A stretch of 64,000 bases of DNA from Verrucomicrobiales bacterium (GCA_028712475.1 JAQTQB010000008.1:81456-145455); one strand, 5' to 3'. Positions 16,337 to 25,051 are shown, counted from the stretch's first letter. The notes: generated by a model from the sequence alone, not told the origin. Translations and numbers: made by a program.

Positions 16337-16780
16337 ATGAACAAATTCCAAACGGCCGAAAGCATTCTCGCCGCGAAAGCCGCGAAGAAAACCACATGGG
16401 CCGCCATCGCGCGCGCAGCTGGTTTGTCTGAAGTTTACGTCACGTCCGCGTGTCTCGGCGAAAACGCGCTGGGCCTGGCTGAAGCAAAAAAAGTCGCAAA
16501 GTTTCTCGGCCTCAAACCCGCCGTCGCGGCGGCGTTGACCACGCCCGCGACCAAGGGCGAAGCCGCGCCCACCGTGCCCAAAGAGCCGCTGGCGTATCGC
16601 TTTCAAGAAATCATCTATGTCTATGGCCGCACGATGAAGGAACTCATCGAGGAAAAATTCGGGCCGGGCATCATGAGCGCGATTGACTTCACCATGGACA
16701 TCGAAAAAGTCCCAGACCCCAAAGGCGACCGCGTCAAAATCACCATGAACGGAAAATTTCTCGCCTACAAAAAATGGTAG
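16337..16780 (+). CDS. cynS: Cyanate hydratase (cyanase)
   Basis: Cyanase converts cyanate and bicarbonate to carbamate and CO2, releasing ammonium, in the cytoplasm as a decamer. From ATG 16337 the product has 147 residues (156 from an ATG at 16310 that overlaps the flavoprotein stop). The N-terminal helical domain (ILAAKAAKKTTWAAIARAAG) is followed by the catalytic domain YRFQEIIYVYGRTMKELI and KFGPGIMSAIDF, which contain the catalytic Arg, Glu and Ser of the family; the protein ends KFLAYKKW. Its place between the flavoprotein and nitrite reductase makes cyanate another nitrogen source handled by this operon. Confidence 0.94.
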   Translation: MNKFQTAESILAAKAAKKTTWAAIARAAGLSEVYVTSACLGENALGLAEAKKVAKFLGLKPAVAAALTTPATKGEAAPTVPKEPLAYRFQEIIYVYGRTMKELIEEKFGPGIMSAIDFTMDIEKVPDPKGDRVKITMNGKFLAYKKW

Positions 16781-16788
16781 CGGCCAGC

Positions 16789-18483
16789 ATGAGTAACTCC
16801 ACTCTCCCAGAGCCAATCGCGAGCGCCGGTTTCACGCCGGAGCAGAAGGAGTATTTGTCCGGCCTGTTCGCGGGTGCGGCGGCGCGCGGCCAGAAATTCA
16901 GCGATGTCGAGCCTGCGCCGGCGCACGACGACCTCATTTTTGAGGAACGCGTGAAGCGCGAGCTGCATCCGCTCGATGCTTATGAACAAATCATCGAAAA
17001 CTCCATCAATAACAGAGCGCCGGACAAGGATGAGATTTTTCGCTTCAAGTGGAACGGTTTGTTTTTTCTCACGCCGGTCAAAGACGCGTTCATGGCGCGG
17101 CTGCGGATTCCCGGGGGATTACTCACAACTTTTCAGTTGCGCGAGCTGGGCCGGCTGGCACAGGAACTTACCAGCGGCTACGTCCAGATCACCACGCGCG
17201 CCAATTTGCAGATGCGTTTGATTCAGCCAAAGGATGCGCCGGAATTTCTACGCCGCGTCCAGGGCGTCGGCCTGCACACGCGCGGCGCGGGCGCGGACAA
17301 CATCCGCAATCTCACGGCGAATCCCACGGCGGGCGTTGACCCGGTGGAACTGATTGACGTGATGCCGTTCTGCCAGCAACTCGGGCAGGTCATCATCAAC
17401 GACCGTTCGTTCTATGATTTGCCGCGCAAGTTCAACATCGCTTATGACGGCGGCGGACTCATCGGCACGGTCGAAGATACGAACGACATCGGCGTAAAGG
17501 CGGTGAAAAGCGGCGAAGAAATTTTGTTCCGCATCGCTCTCGGCGGTGCGACCGGCCACAAGGCGTTCGCATGCGACCTCGGCGTCGTGGCGCCGCCCGC
17601 TGAAATCAACAAGGTCGTCGTCGCCGTTTTGCGTGTCTATATCGAACGCGGCTGCCGCACCGACCGCAAGAAGGCGCGGTTGAAACATCTGCTCGAAAAG
17701 ATGTCGTTGGACGAATACCTGGCGCTCGTCGAGAAAAAGCTCGGCACGCAACTCCGTCGCGCGCCTTACGACGCGGCGCAGATGCGCTGGGCGAGCCACG
17801 AACTGCCACACTCACACGTCGGCGATTTTCCGCAGAAACAGCGCGGCTTGAGTTATGTCGGTGCGACCTGCCCGGTTGGCCAGATCACGCCGAAGCAGAT
17901 GCTGCGGCTTGCAGAACTTGCAGATCTTTACGGCAGTGGCGAAATCCGCCTGACCGTCTGGCAGAATTTCATCATTCCGAACGTGCCGGATGCCTTCGTG
18001 CCGACGCTCAAGCTGGCATTGGAAAAAGCCGGTTTCGCCACCAAGCAATCAAACATAGCCAGCGGCGTCATCGCCTGCACGGGCAACAGCTATTGCAAGT
18101 TCGCCCAGTCGGACACGAAGGGGCACGCGCTCGAACTCATCAAGCACTTGGAGAAAAAACTCCAGCTCGACCAGCCCGTGAACATCCACGTCACCGGCTG
18201 TCCGAATTCCTGCGCACAGCATTACATGGGCGACATCGGCCTCCTGGGCACGAAGGTTCGCGGCACGGATGGTTACCACGTTTTTGTCGGCGGCGGCTTT
18301 GGAAAAAACCAGGCGGTGGGCCGGCAGGTTTTTTCCGGTGTGAGCGCGACGGAAATTCCCCAGACACTGGAAACCATGTTGCGTGTATTTCTAAAAAAAC
18401 GCGAAGGCCACGAAACATTTCAGCAGTTCACCACGCGCCACGATTTGAACGCGCTGCAGGTCATGTTCACGAATGGCGAATGA
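16789..18483 (+). CDS. nirA: Ferredoxin-type assimilatory nitrite reductase (siroheme, 4Fe-4S)
   Basis: The protein has 564 residues from ATG 16789 (an ATG at 16774 overlaps the cyanase end). It reduces nitrite to ammonium with six electrons. It shows two ferredoxin-like halves (GLFFLTPVKDAFMARLRIPGG; GEIRLTVWQNFIIPNVP) and the siroheme/4Fe-4S cysteines CTGNSYC (about 430-436) and CPNSC (about 471-475), with HYMGDIGLLG. Near residues 14-30 it carries FTPEQKEYLSGLFAGA, the motif also found in the flavoprotein and nitrate reductase of this cluster. Sulfite reductase is the alternative, but the context favours nitrite. Its 3' end overlaps the nitrate reductase start by 11 bases. Confidence 0.92.
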   Translation: MSNSTLPEPIASAGFTPEQKEYLSGLFAGAAARGQKFSDVEPAPAHDDLIFEERVKRELHPLDAYEQIIENSINNRAPDKDEIFRFKWNGLFFLTPVKDAFMARLRIPGGLLTTFQLRELGRLAQELTSGYVQITTRANLQMRLIQPKDAPEFLRRVQGVGLHTRGAGADNIRNLTANPTAGVDPVELIDVMPFCQQLGQVIINDRSFYDLPRKFNIAYDGGGLIGTVEDTNDIGVKAVKSGEEILFRIALGGATGHKAFACDLGVVAPPAEINKVVVAVLRVYIERGCRTDRKKARLKHLLEKMSLDEYLALVEKKLGTQLRRAPYDAAQMRWASHELPHSHVGDFPQKQRGLSYVGATCPVGQITPKQMLRLAELADLYGSGEIRLTVWQNFIIPNVPDAFVPTLKLALEKAGFATKQSNIASGVIACTGNSYCKFAQSDTKGHALELIKHLEKKLQLDQPVNIHVTGCPNSCAQHYMGDIGLLGTKVRGTDGYHVFVGGGFGKNQAVGRQVFSGVSATEIPQTLETMLRVFLKKREGHETFQQFTTRHDLNALQVMFTNGE

Positions 18484-20782
18484 CTTGACCATGCCGGATG
18501 CCACCGCACGCAGCGTAAAAACTGTTTGTCCTTACTGCGGCGTCGGGTGCGGCATGATTTTGCAGGTCGAAAACAATCGCGTGGTCAAGGTGGCCGGCGA
18601 CAAGGAGCATCCCGCGAATTTCGGCCGGCTCTGCACGAAGGGCAGTTCCGTCGCGCTCACGCTCAATTCCTCCGACCGGCTTGCGGCGGCTTACGTCCGC
18701 AACGAAAAAAACTCCGAACGTAAACTCGTGTCGCTGGATCTCGCGCTAAGGCAAACCGCCGGGCGTCTGCAAAAAATCATCGCGCAGCACGGGCCGGATG
18801 CCGTGGCGCTTTACGTTTCCGGCCAGTTGTCAATGGAATCGCAATATCTTGCCAGCAAACTGGCCAAGGGGTTTTTGCGCACCAACAACGTTGATTCCAA
18901 CTCGCGCCTGTGCATGGCGAGCGCGGCGAGCGGCTACAAGCTGTCGCTCGGCGCGGACGGCCCGCCGGGTTCATATCAGGACATTGACCGGCTGGACTGC
19001 GCGCTGGTTATCGGCGCGAGCATGGCCGACTGTCATCCGATTCTTTTTCTCCGCCTGCTGGACCGCCAGAAGCAGGGCGCAAAAATCATCGTCGTTGATC
19101 CGCGCCGCACGACGACGGCAGAGAAGGCGGATTTATATTTGCAAATCAAACCGGGCACCGACCTCGCGTTGCTGAACGGATTGCTGCGTCTGCTGCTGGA
19201 CAACGGCCGCGTTGACGAAAAGTTCATCGCGCAACATACCGAAGGCTGGGACGAACTGCGCGAGCTGCTGAAAAATTATCCGCTTGCACACGCTGCGGAA
19301 ATCACCGGCCTGCGTGAAAAGGATATTCACACCGCGGCAAAATGGATTGGCGAATCGCCGGAGGTCACCACGTTCTGGGCGATGGGTCTGAACCAGAGCA
19401 CGCACGGCACCTGGCATACGAACGCGATTTGCAATCTGCATCTCGCTACCGGAAAAATCTGCCGTCCGGGCAGCGGGCCGTTTTCGCTGACCGGCCAGCC
19501 GAATGCGATGGGCGGACGCGAAGTCGGCTACATGAGCCATGCCCTGCCCGGTCAGCGTGTCGTCACTTCTGAAGAAGACCGTGCGTTCATCGAAGACCTT
19601 TGGGGAGTGCCGGGAAAAACCATTTCCGACAAGCCAGGACTCGATGCCGTTTCGCTTTTTCAAAAACTGGAGGCCGGCGACGTCAAAGCGGTTTGGATCA
19701 TCGGCACGAATCCCATCGCCTCCATGCCGAATCGCCAGCGCGTGATCAATGGCCTGCAACGCGCGGAACTCGTCATTGTGCAGGACGCCTATCATCCCAC
19801 GGAAACTTCGCGCTACGCGGACATTTTGCTGCCCGGCGCTGTCTGGGCCGAGGCGGAAGGCACGATGGTCAATTCCGAACGCACCGTCACCGTGATGCAG
19901 CCCGCCGTCGCGCCGCCTGGCGAAGCGCGCGCGGACTGGTGGATTCTCACACAGGTCGCGCGGCGGCTTGGATTTGAAAAAGCGTTTCCCTACGAAACTG
20001 CCGGCGAGGTGTTCGACGAAATCCGTGAAACATGGAATCCCAAAACCGGCTACGATCTGCGCGGCATTTCCTATGAACGCCTGCGGCAAAGATCACGGCA
20101 GTGGCCATGTGCGCCGGAAGCGGATGATGGCAGGGCAATCCGTTATTTGACGGCGGAAAATTCAGTCCATTTTCCCACCGCATCCGGCAAAGGCCGGTTT
20201 CTCGCGCGCCCATTTTTGCCGCCGGCAGAATTGCCCGACAAGGAATTCCCCTTTGCGCTGAACACCGGCCGGCTCGCGCACCAGTGGCACACACTGACGA
20301 AGACCGGCAAAGTTCCAGCGCTCAACAAGCTCAACCCCGGCCCGTTCGTGGAGATTCATCCTGAAGATGCGAAGACGCTGGGCGTATTCGCGGGCGCGCT
20401 GGTCAGGGTTGCTTCGCGGCGCGGCTTTGCAATTTATCCGGCGGTGATTTCGACGCGCGTGCAGCCGGGCAACTGTTTCGCGCCGTTTCACTGGAACGAC
20501 GAGTTTGGCGGAAACCTGGCCGTGAACGCCGCAACCAGCGAAGCGGTGGATGCCGTTTCGCTCCAGCCAGAATTCAAGTTTTGCGCAGTGGCATTGACAA
20601 AGGCGCCCCTGGAATCGCATGCCGATTTTACTCCGCAGCAGAAAAGCTATCTGCATAAATTTCTGGCGGATCAACCCGTGAGCACGGCCAGCCGGTTCCG
20701 CGTGCCGGCCGCCGCCCCGTTCACGCAGAACCAGCGCGTTTACATCAACGAAGCGCTGGCCAAAATGCTGGCCGGCGGCTGA
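18473..20782 (+). CDS. nasA: Assimilatory nitrate reductase, molybdopterin catalytic subunit
   Basis: The 769-residue cytoplasmic enzyme reduces nitrate to nitrite. The N-terminal 4Fe-4S site is CPYCGVGCGM ... CTKG (about 19-56; an alternative start at 18491 would shorten it by 6). Mo-bis-MGD domains follow: SNSRLCMASAASGYKLSLGADGPPGS, VIGASMADCHPILFLR, VVDPRRTTTAEKADLYL, ATGKICRPGSGPFSLTGQPNAMGGREVG, VWIIGTNPIASMPN. The C-terminal molybdopterin-guanine domain starts near ALNTGRLAHQWHTLTKTGKV. After it, residues about 717-765 contain two copies of the FTxxQ helix motif (FTPQQKSYLHKFLAD and FTQNQRVYINEALAK). It overlaps nirA, so the two reductases are coupled. Confidence 0.94.
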   Translation: MANDLTMPDATARSVKTVCPYCGVGCGMILQVENNRVVKVAGDKEHPANFGRLCTKGSSVALTLNSSDRLAAAYVRNEKNSERKLVSLDLALRQTAGRLQKIIAQHGPDAVALYVSGQLSMESQYLASKLAKGFLRTNNVDSNSRLCMASAASGYKLSLGADGPPGSYQDIDRLDCALVIGASMADCHPILFLRLLDRQKQGAKIIVVDPRRTTTAEKADLYLQIKPGTDLALLNGLLRLLLDNGRVDEKFIAQHTEGWDELRELLKNYPLAHAAEITGLREKDIHTAAKWIGESPEVTTFWAMGLNQSTHGTWHTNAICNLHLATGKICRPGSGPFSLTGQPNAMGGREVGYMSHALPGQRVVTSEEDRAFIEDLWGVPGKTISDKPGLDAVSLFQKLEAGDVKAVWIIGTNPIASMPNRQRVINGLQRAELVIVQDAYHPTETSRYADILLPGAVWAEAEGTMVNSERTVTVMQPAVAPPGEARADWWILTQVARRLGFEKAFPYETAGEVFDEIRETWNPKTGYDLRGISYERLRQRSRQWPCAPEADDGRAIRYLTAENSVHFPTASGKGRFLARPFLPPAELPDKEFPFALNTGRLAHQWHTLTKTGKVPALNKLNPGPFVEIHPEDAKTLGVFAGALVRVASRRGFAIYPAVISTRVQPGNCFAPFHWNDEFGGNLAVNAATSEAVDAVSLQPEFKFCAVALTKAPLESHADFTPQQKSYLHKFLADQPVSTASRFRVPAAAPFTQNQRVYINEALAKMLAGG

Positions 20783-20836
20783 CGCAAGGCACGTAAAAAC
20801 ATTTTCGCCGCCATAAATTTTTGCCATATTGCCGCC

Positions 20837-21295
20837 GTGAAAGTCCGCCAACTTTACATTTCGCCCGGCCACAATTTTTTTGGCCATCACGAGGGGCCGC
20901 CGGGTGAAAGCCCGCTGGTTGAGTGCGCGGAAATCCGTTGCGTGGCCGGCCGCGGCATTGAGGGCGACCGCTTCTTTGATTTCAAGGACGATTATAGGGG
21001 CCAGATCACTTTTTTCGCGGCGGAGGTTTTTGAAGAACTTTGCCGCCAGCTTGGCGTCACCGGCAAACCGCCCGGCGTCACGCGGCGAAATGTCATCACG
21101 GCGGGCGTGGATTTGAATTCGCTCGTCAGCGTGGAGTTTGAAGTCCAGGGCGTGCGTTTCGCGGGAACCGCCGAATGCAGCCCGTGTCACTGGATGGATG
21201 AAGCGATCGCGCCCGGTGCGGAAAAATGGCTGCACGCGCGCGGCGGCTTGCGGGCAAAAATTCTTACCGATGGCATTTTGCGCGTGGACGCATGA
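20837..21295 (+). CDS. MOSC-domain protein
   Basis: The 152-residue protein, from GTG 20837, is a stand-alone MOSC domain: VECAEIRCVAGRGIEGDRFFDF, RRNVITAGVDLNSL and the conserved Cys motif CSPCHWMDEAIAPGAEKWLHARGG split after GTAE. MOSC domains bind molybdenum cofactor and carry or insert sulfur via the conserved cysteine. Located directly after the nitrate reductase gene (54-base gap) and overlapping mobA by ATGA (21292-21295), it may deliver or mature Moco for NasA. The exact role is not established for this stand-alone class. Confidence 0.88.
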   Translation: MKVRQLYISPGHNFFGHHEGPPGESPLVECAEIRCVAGRGIEGDRFFDFKDDYRGQITFFAAEVFEELCRQLGVTGKPPGVTRRNVITAGVDLNSLVSVEFEVQGVRFAGTAECSPCHWMDEAIAPGAEKWLHARGGLRAKILTDGILRVDA

Positions 21296-21855
21296 ACTTC
21301 AGCGCCGTCATTCTGGCCGGTGGAAAATCCTCGCGCATGGGCCGCGACAAGGCGTGGCTGGAAGCTGGCGGTCAAACTTTGCTCGCGCGACAGATCGGAC
21401 TCGCGCGCAAAATTGGCGCGGCGGAGGTTTTTATTTCCGGACGCGCTGATGCGGATTACTCCGCGTTCGGCTGCCGTGTCTTGCAGGATAAATTTCCCGA
21501 AGCCGGGCCGCTCGCAGGCATCGAACGCGCGCTTGACGCGGCGAAATCCCCTTTGCTGCTCGTCCTGGCGGTGGATTTGCCGGAGATGAGCGTGGAATTT
21601 TTGCTGCGGCTGGCGGCGAAATCTTCCGAAAAGACCGGGGCGATTCCAAAGCTGGCGGGTGGCAACGAACCGCTCGCCGCGTTTTATCCGAAAGCCTGTC
21701 ACGCGCTGGCCGTGGCCAGCCTTGAACTCGGAGCTTTCGCCGCAAAAGATTTTGCCGAACTCTGCGCGCAATCCGGCTTCGCCCGCTTTATCGAACTGGA
21801 CGCGAATGAAGCGCACCATTTCGACAATTGGAACTCACCCGCTGATTTGCCATGA
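21292..21855 (+). CDS. mobA: Molybdenum cofactor guanylyltransferase
   Basis: The 187-residue enzyme links GMP to molybdopterin, making the MGD form used by NasA. The nucleotide-binding signature is at the start: VILAGGKSSRMGRDKAWLEA (about 5-24); further family blocks are GPLAGIERAL, LVLAVDLPEMS (the metal-binding Asp) and PLAAFYPKACHAL. The start is ATG 21292, overlapping the MOSC stop; its own stop overlaps the next ATG (21852-21855). Confidence 0.92.
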   Translation: MNFSAVILAGGKSSRMGRDKAWLEAGGQTLLARQIGLARKIGAAEVFISGRADADYSAFGCRVLQDKFPEAGPLAGIERALDAAKSPLLLVLAVDLPEMSVEFLLRLAAKSSEKTGAIPKLAGGNEPLAAFYPKACHALAVASLELGAFAAKDFAELCAQSGFARFIELDANEAHHFDNWNSPADLP

Positions 21856-22613
21856 CGGACTTGAACACGATTGGCTGGGTGGTTTTGTGCGCGGCGGTTT
21901 TGGCCGTGGCATTTTTCTATTCATCCGTCGGCCACGGCGGCGCGACGGGTTATCTTGCCGCGCTTGCGCTTCTGGGCGTTGCGCCGGATTCCGCAAAAGT
22001 GGCCGTGCTGATCACCAATGTTCTTGTCGCCAGCGTGGCGTGGTGGCGTTTCTGGCAGGCCGGGCATTTTGATTGGAAAATCCTGTTTTCGTTCGCCGTC
22101 GCGTCCATCCCATGCGCTTTTCTCGGCAGCAAAATTCATATCAGCCCGCAGACCTACAAAATCGTTTTGGGCGCAGTGCTGACGGTCGCAGGAATTGTTT
22201 TGTTGTTACGCTCGCGATGGCAGACCGATGATGTCACCTTGCGAAAATGTTATCTGCCGGTCGCATTGCTCGTCGGTGCGGCACTGGGTTTTCTGGCGGG
22301 ATTGACGGGCATCGGCGGCGGGGTGTTCTTGAGCCCGGTTCTATATCTGTTCCGCTGGGTGAAACCAAAAACAACCGGCGGCATCGCGGCAGGGTTCATC
22401 GTTGTGAACTCCATCGCTGGGCTCGTTGGCGCGGGCTGGGAAAAGGTCACTCATGCCGGGCCGCTGCTGTGGCTCACGTTGCCGGCGGTCATCGGCGCGC
22501 TGCTCGGAACGCATCTTGGCGCACGGCGCTGGAGCAGCGTCACCTTCAGCCGCGTGCTGGCGGGCGTGCTGGTTTTTGCCGGCGGAAAACTGTTGCTGGA
22601 AGCCGCCGGTTGA
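21852..22613 (+). CDS. TauE/SafE-family membrane permease
   Basis: The 253-residue inner membrane protein has about eight hydrophobic segments and the family signatures FFYSSVGHGGATGYLAALALLG near the N-terminus and GFLAGLTGIGGGVFLSPVLYL near residues 135-155, an internal duplication typical of TauE/SafE. Known members export sulfite, sulfoacetate or related anions. Inside a molybdenum cofactor operon, coupled by ATGA to mobA, plausible substrates are a sulfur anion from cofactor synthesis or an oxyanion such as nitrite or molybdate; the sequence does not decide. Confidence 0.85.
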   Translation: MTDLNTIGWVVLCAAVLAVAFFYSSVGHGGATGYLAALALLGVAPDSAKVAVLITNVLVASVAWWRFWQAGHFDWKILFSFAVASIPCAFLGSKIHISPQTYKIVLGAVLTVAGIVLLLRSRWQTDDVTLRKCYLPVALLVGAALGFLAGLTGIGGGVFLSPVLYLFRWVKPKTTGGIAAGFIVVNSIAGLVGAGWEKVTHAGPLLWLTLPAVIGALLGTHLGARRWSSVTFSRVLAGVLVFAGGKLLLEAAG

Positions 22614-22626
22614 ACTCTCATTCGTC

Positions 22627-22866
22627 ATGCGCGTGCTTTTTTTTGCCCAACTCCAGGATGTGACCGGCTGCGCGGCCACGGATCTGGCGTCGCCGTCGCC
22701 GCTGGATCGCGAACAACTTTGGGCGATGTTGCTGGAAAAATTTCCCGGCCTGATGGCGCATCGCGGAAATGTCCGGCTCGCCCGCAACTGGGAATACGCC
22801 GATGCGGAAACGCGTTTTGGCGACGGCGATGAAGTGGCGTTGATTCCGCCAGTATCAGGCGGTTAA
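22627..22866 (+). CDS. moaD: Molybdopterin synthase sulfur carrier subunit
   Basis: The 79-residue ubiquitin-like protein starts MRVLFFAQLQDVTG and ends DEVALIPPVSGG, with the C-terminal Gly-Gly that becomes a thiocarboxylate and donates sulfur to precursor Z. The start is ATG 22627, 13 bases after the permease stop. It is followed 10 bases later by the MoaE-containing fusion with which it forms molybdopterin synthase. The adenylating enzyme MoeB, needed to activate the Gly-Gly tail, is not in this window. Confidence 0.92.
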   Translation: MRVLFFAQLQDVTGCAATDLASPSPLDREQLWAMLLEKFPGLMAHRGNVRLARNWEYADAETRFGDGDEVALIPPVSGG

Positions 22867-22876
22867 AACTTTTCAA

Positions 22877-24592
22877 ATGGAAATTGAGATCCAACTGACC
22901 AGTTCGCCCATCGCCGGGAAGATTCTTCCACCGGCGGGCGGCGCGGCGGGCGCGTGGCTGGAATTTCGCGGCGTGGTGCGCGGCGAGGAAAACGGCCAGC
23001 CCATCGCCGCGTTGGAATACGAGGCTTACCCGGAAATGGCGGAGCGCGAAATCCGCCGGCTGCTCGAAACGCTCGCGGTAAAACATCCGTGCCTGGCCGC
23101 GCGGGTGATTCATCGCGTGGGCATCATTCCCGTGGGTGAGACGGCAATCTTTGTCGGCGTCGCAGGCAAACATCGTGGCGAGACATTGGCGTTGCTTACG
23201 AGGTTCATGGACCAACTCAAGCAGGACGTGCCAATCTGGAAACGGCGGGCAGTGCCTGTTGGAGCGCGGCCGTATGCGGAGCATCAGCCGCAGCAGCCCT
23301 CAAATGTTCAACGTGCTGCGGCTGGGTCTGCGACCCCAGCCGCGCTCCGTTCGCTCGACGAAGCGATGGCGGAAATTCATTCGCGCTGCCAGCCGTTGCC
23401 GCCGGTTCGCGTTTCGCTGGCAGCAGCTTTTGGCCGTGTGCTGCGCGAGACGGTTTACGCACCGGAAGATTTGCCGGCCAATGATCGCTCCACACGCGAT
23501 GGCTATGCGATTCTGGCCGATGACACGTCCGAAAGTTTTCAAATCGTGGACACAATCCATGCGGCGGGCTGGAAGCCGCGTTTGCTCCAGCCCGGCGAAA
23601 CCGTGCGCGTGGCCACAGGCGCGGTGCTGCCATGCGACGGCGTGCGCGTGGTGATGCAGGAAAATGTGGATCGCCATGGCGACCAAATCCAAATCACGAA
23701 GCGCGAAGCCGGGTTGAATCTCCGCAAACGCGGCGAAGATGTGAAGGCTGGCCAGCCGTTGGTGGAAGCGGGCGTGCGGCTGGATGCAGGCAAGCTGGCG
23801 TTGCTGGCGACGGCGGGTTGCGCGCATCCGCTGGTGGGTCCGCGTTTGCGCGTGGCGCATTTCACGACGGGCGACGAAATTATTTCGCCCGATCAAACGC
23901 CGAAACCCGGACAGATTCGTGACAGCAACTCGATCTTGATCCGCGGGCTCCTGCAACACTGGCCATGCGAGATTTTTCAAACGCACTTGCCGGAAGATTT
24001 CGAGCGGGCGAAATCGGAAATCGGAAATCGGAAATTGGAAATTGACCGGGCGGATTTGATTTTGGTTTCCGGCGGCGCAAGCGTGGGAGACAAGGATTTT
24101 ACGCGTCCACTGCTGGAATGGCTGGGGTTCGATATTGTTTTTGCCCAAGTCAACGTGCGTCCCGGCAAGCCGCTCATCTTTGGCGTGAGCGGAACACGCG
24201 TGGCCTTCGGGCTGCCGGGCAATCCGCTGTCACACTTTGTCTGCTTTCACTTTGCAGTGGCCACGGCGCTGGCGCGATTGAACGGCGAGGCCGCGCCAAA
24301 ATTTCTGCGTGGTCGGCTGGCGACAAAGCTGGACGACGCAGCGTGTCTGCGTGAAACGCTTTGGCCGGCGCGGCTGGAATGGAACGACGGCTCGCCGCGC
24401 CTGCATCCGCTGGCGTGGGCCAGTTCCGGTGATGTGACGTCCCTGGCATCGGCAAATGCGCTGGTGCGTGTGCCGGTAAATTGCGTGGCGCTGGACGCGG
24501 GTGCGGAGTTGGAATTCCTGCCCGCTGCAGCGTTCGGCCTGTGGCCGGATGTGCCTAGCCACAGGCTCGACGCCACACCGCAACCAGCTTAA
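22877..24592 (+). CDS. Fusion of molybdopterin synthase large subunit (MoaE) and molybdopterin molybdenumtransferase (MoeA)
   Basis: The 571-residue protein covers two steps of cofactor synthesis. Residues about 1-130 are MoaE: WLEFRGVVRG, ALEYEAYPEMAERE, RVIHRVGIIPVGE, and VPIWKRRAV with the catalytic lysine region. Residues about 160-571 are MoeA: LPANDRSTRDGYAI, VATGAVLPCDGVRVVMQENV, NLRKRGEDVKAGQPL, FTTGDEI, LVSGGASVGDKDF, FGLPGNPLSHF and a C-terminal beta domain. The linker (about 129-158) is encoded by an 88-base palindromic element. MoaE and MoeA are normally separate; the fusion would hand molybdopterin from synthesis to metal insertion. No internal stop or frame break is seen. Confidence 0.9.
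   Translation: MEIEIQLTSSPIAGKILPPAGGAAGAWLEFRGVVRGEENGQPIAALEYEAYPEMAEREIRRLLETLAVKHPCLAARVIHRVGIIPVGETAIFVGVAGKHRGETLALLTRFMDQLKQDVPIWKRRAVPVGARPYAEHQPQQPSNVQRAAAGSATPAALRSLDEAMAEIHSRCQPLPPVRVSLAAAFGRVLRETVYAPEDLPANDRSTRDGYAILADDTSESFQIVDTIHAAGWKPRLLQPGETVRVATGAVLPCDGVRVVMQENVDRHGDQIQITKREAGLNLRKRGEDVKAGQPLVEAGVRLDAGKLALLATAGCAHPLVGPRLRVAHFTTGDEIISPDQTPKPGQIRDSNSILIRGLLQHWPCEIFQTHLPEDFERAKSEIGNRKLEIDRADLILVSGGASVGDKDFTRPLLEWLGFDIVFAQVNVRPGKPLIFGVSGTRVAFGLPGNPLSHFVCFHFAVATALARLNGEAAPKFLRGRLATKLDDAACLRETLWPARLEWNDGSPRLHPLAWASSGDVTSLASANALVRVPVNCVALDAGAELEFLPAAAFGLWPDVPSHRLDATPQPA
23261..23348. repeat. 88-base double-hairpin repeat inside the moaE-moeA fusion
   Basis: The ends are inverted repeats (GGAGCGCGGC at 23261-23270 and GCCGCGCTCC at 23339-23348). 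Inside are GCCGCAGCA and TGCTGCGGC in inverted order and a strong hairpin GCGGCTGGG / CCCAGCCGC. This is the layout of a paired REP or small MITE. It lies exactly between the MoaE and MoeA domains, is read through in frame and encodes a linker rich in Gln, Ala and Pro. Confidence 0.7.
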
Positions 24593-24601
24593 AATCGCCC
24601 G

Positions 24602-25051
24602 ATGAAAAAGAACTTCTCCCATCTCAACTCCGCCGGCGAGGCTCGCATGGTGAATGTGGGCGCGAAACCGGTGCAACGCCGCCGCGCGGTGGCGACGGGC
24701 AAATTGGTTTGCCAGCCCGGCACGATCCGCGCGTTGAAACGAAACGCGCTGCCGAAGGGCGACGTGCTGACGGTCGCGCAAATCGCGGGCATCCAGGCGG
24801 CGAAACGCACGAGCGAGTTGGTTCCGTTATGCCATCCGCTGGGATTAAGTTGCGTGGAGGTCACTTTCAAAGTGCGGGTGACGGCGATTGAAATTTTTTG
24901 CATGGCGGAAACCAGCGCGCAGACGGGCGTGGAAATGGAGGCGTTGACCGGCGTGAGCGTGGCAGCACTGACGCTCTACGACATGTGCAAAGCCGTGGAC
25001 AAGACGATGCGGATCGAGAACATTCGCGTGACAAAGAAAATCAAAGAATGA
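24602..25051 (+). CDS. moaC: Cyclic pyranopterin monophosphate synthase
   Basis: The 149-residue enzyme completes the first step of Moco synthesis with MoaA. The family blocks are all present: FSHLNSAGEARMVNVG, ELVPLCHPLGLSCVEV, TSAQTGVEMEALTGVSVAALTLYDMCKAVDK (split here by its central Glu-Met), and a final VTKKIKE. The active-site CHPL and the Asp/Lys of YDMCKAVDK are intact. The ATG is 10 bases after the fusion gene and its stop overlaps mogA (ATGA 25048-25051). Confidence 0.95.
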   Translation: MKKNFSHLNSAGEARMVNVGAKPVQRRRAVATGKLVCQPGTIRALKRNALPKGDVLTVAQIAGIQAAKRTSELVPLCHPLGLSCVEVTFKVRVTAIEIFCMAETSAQTGVEMEALTGVSVAALTLYDMCKAVDKTMRIENIRVTKKIKE

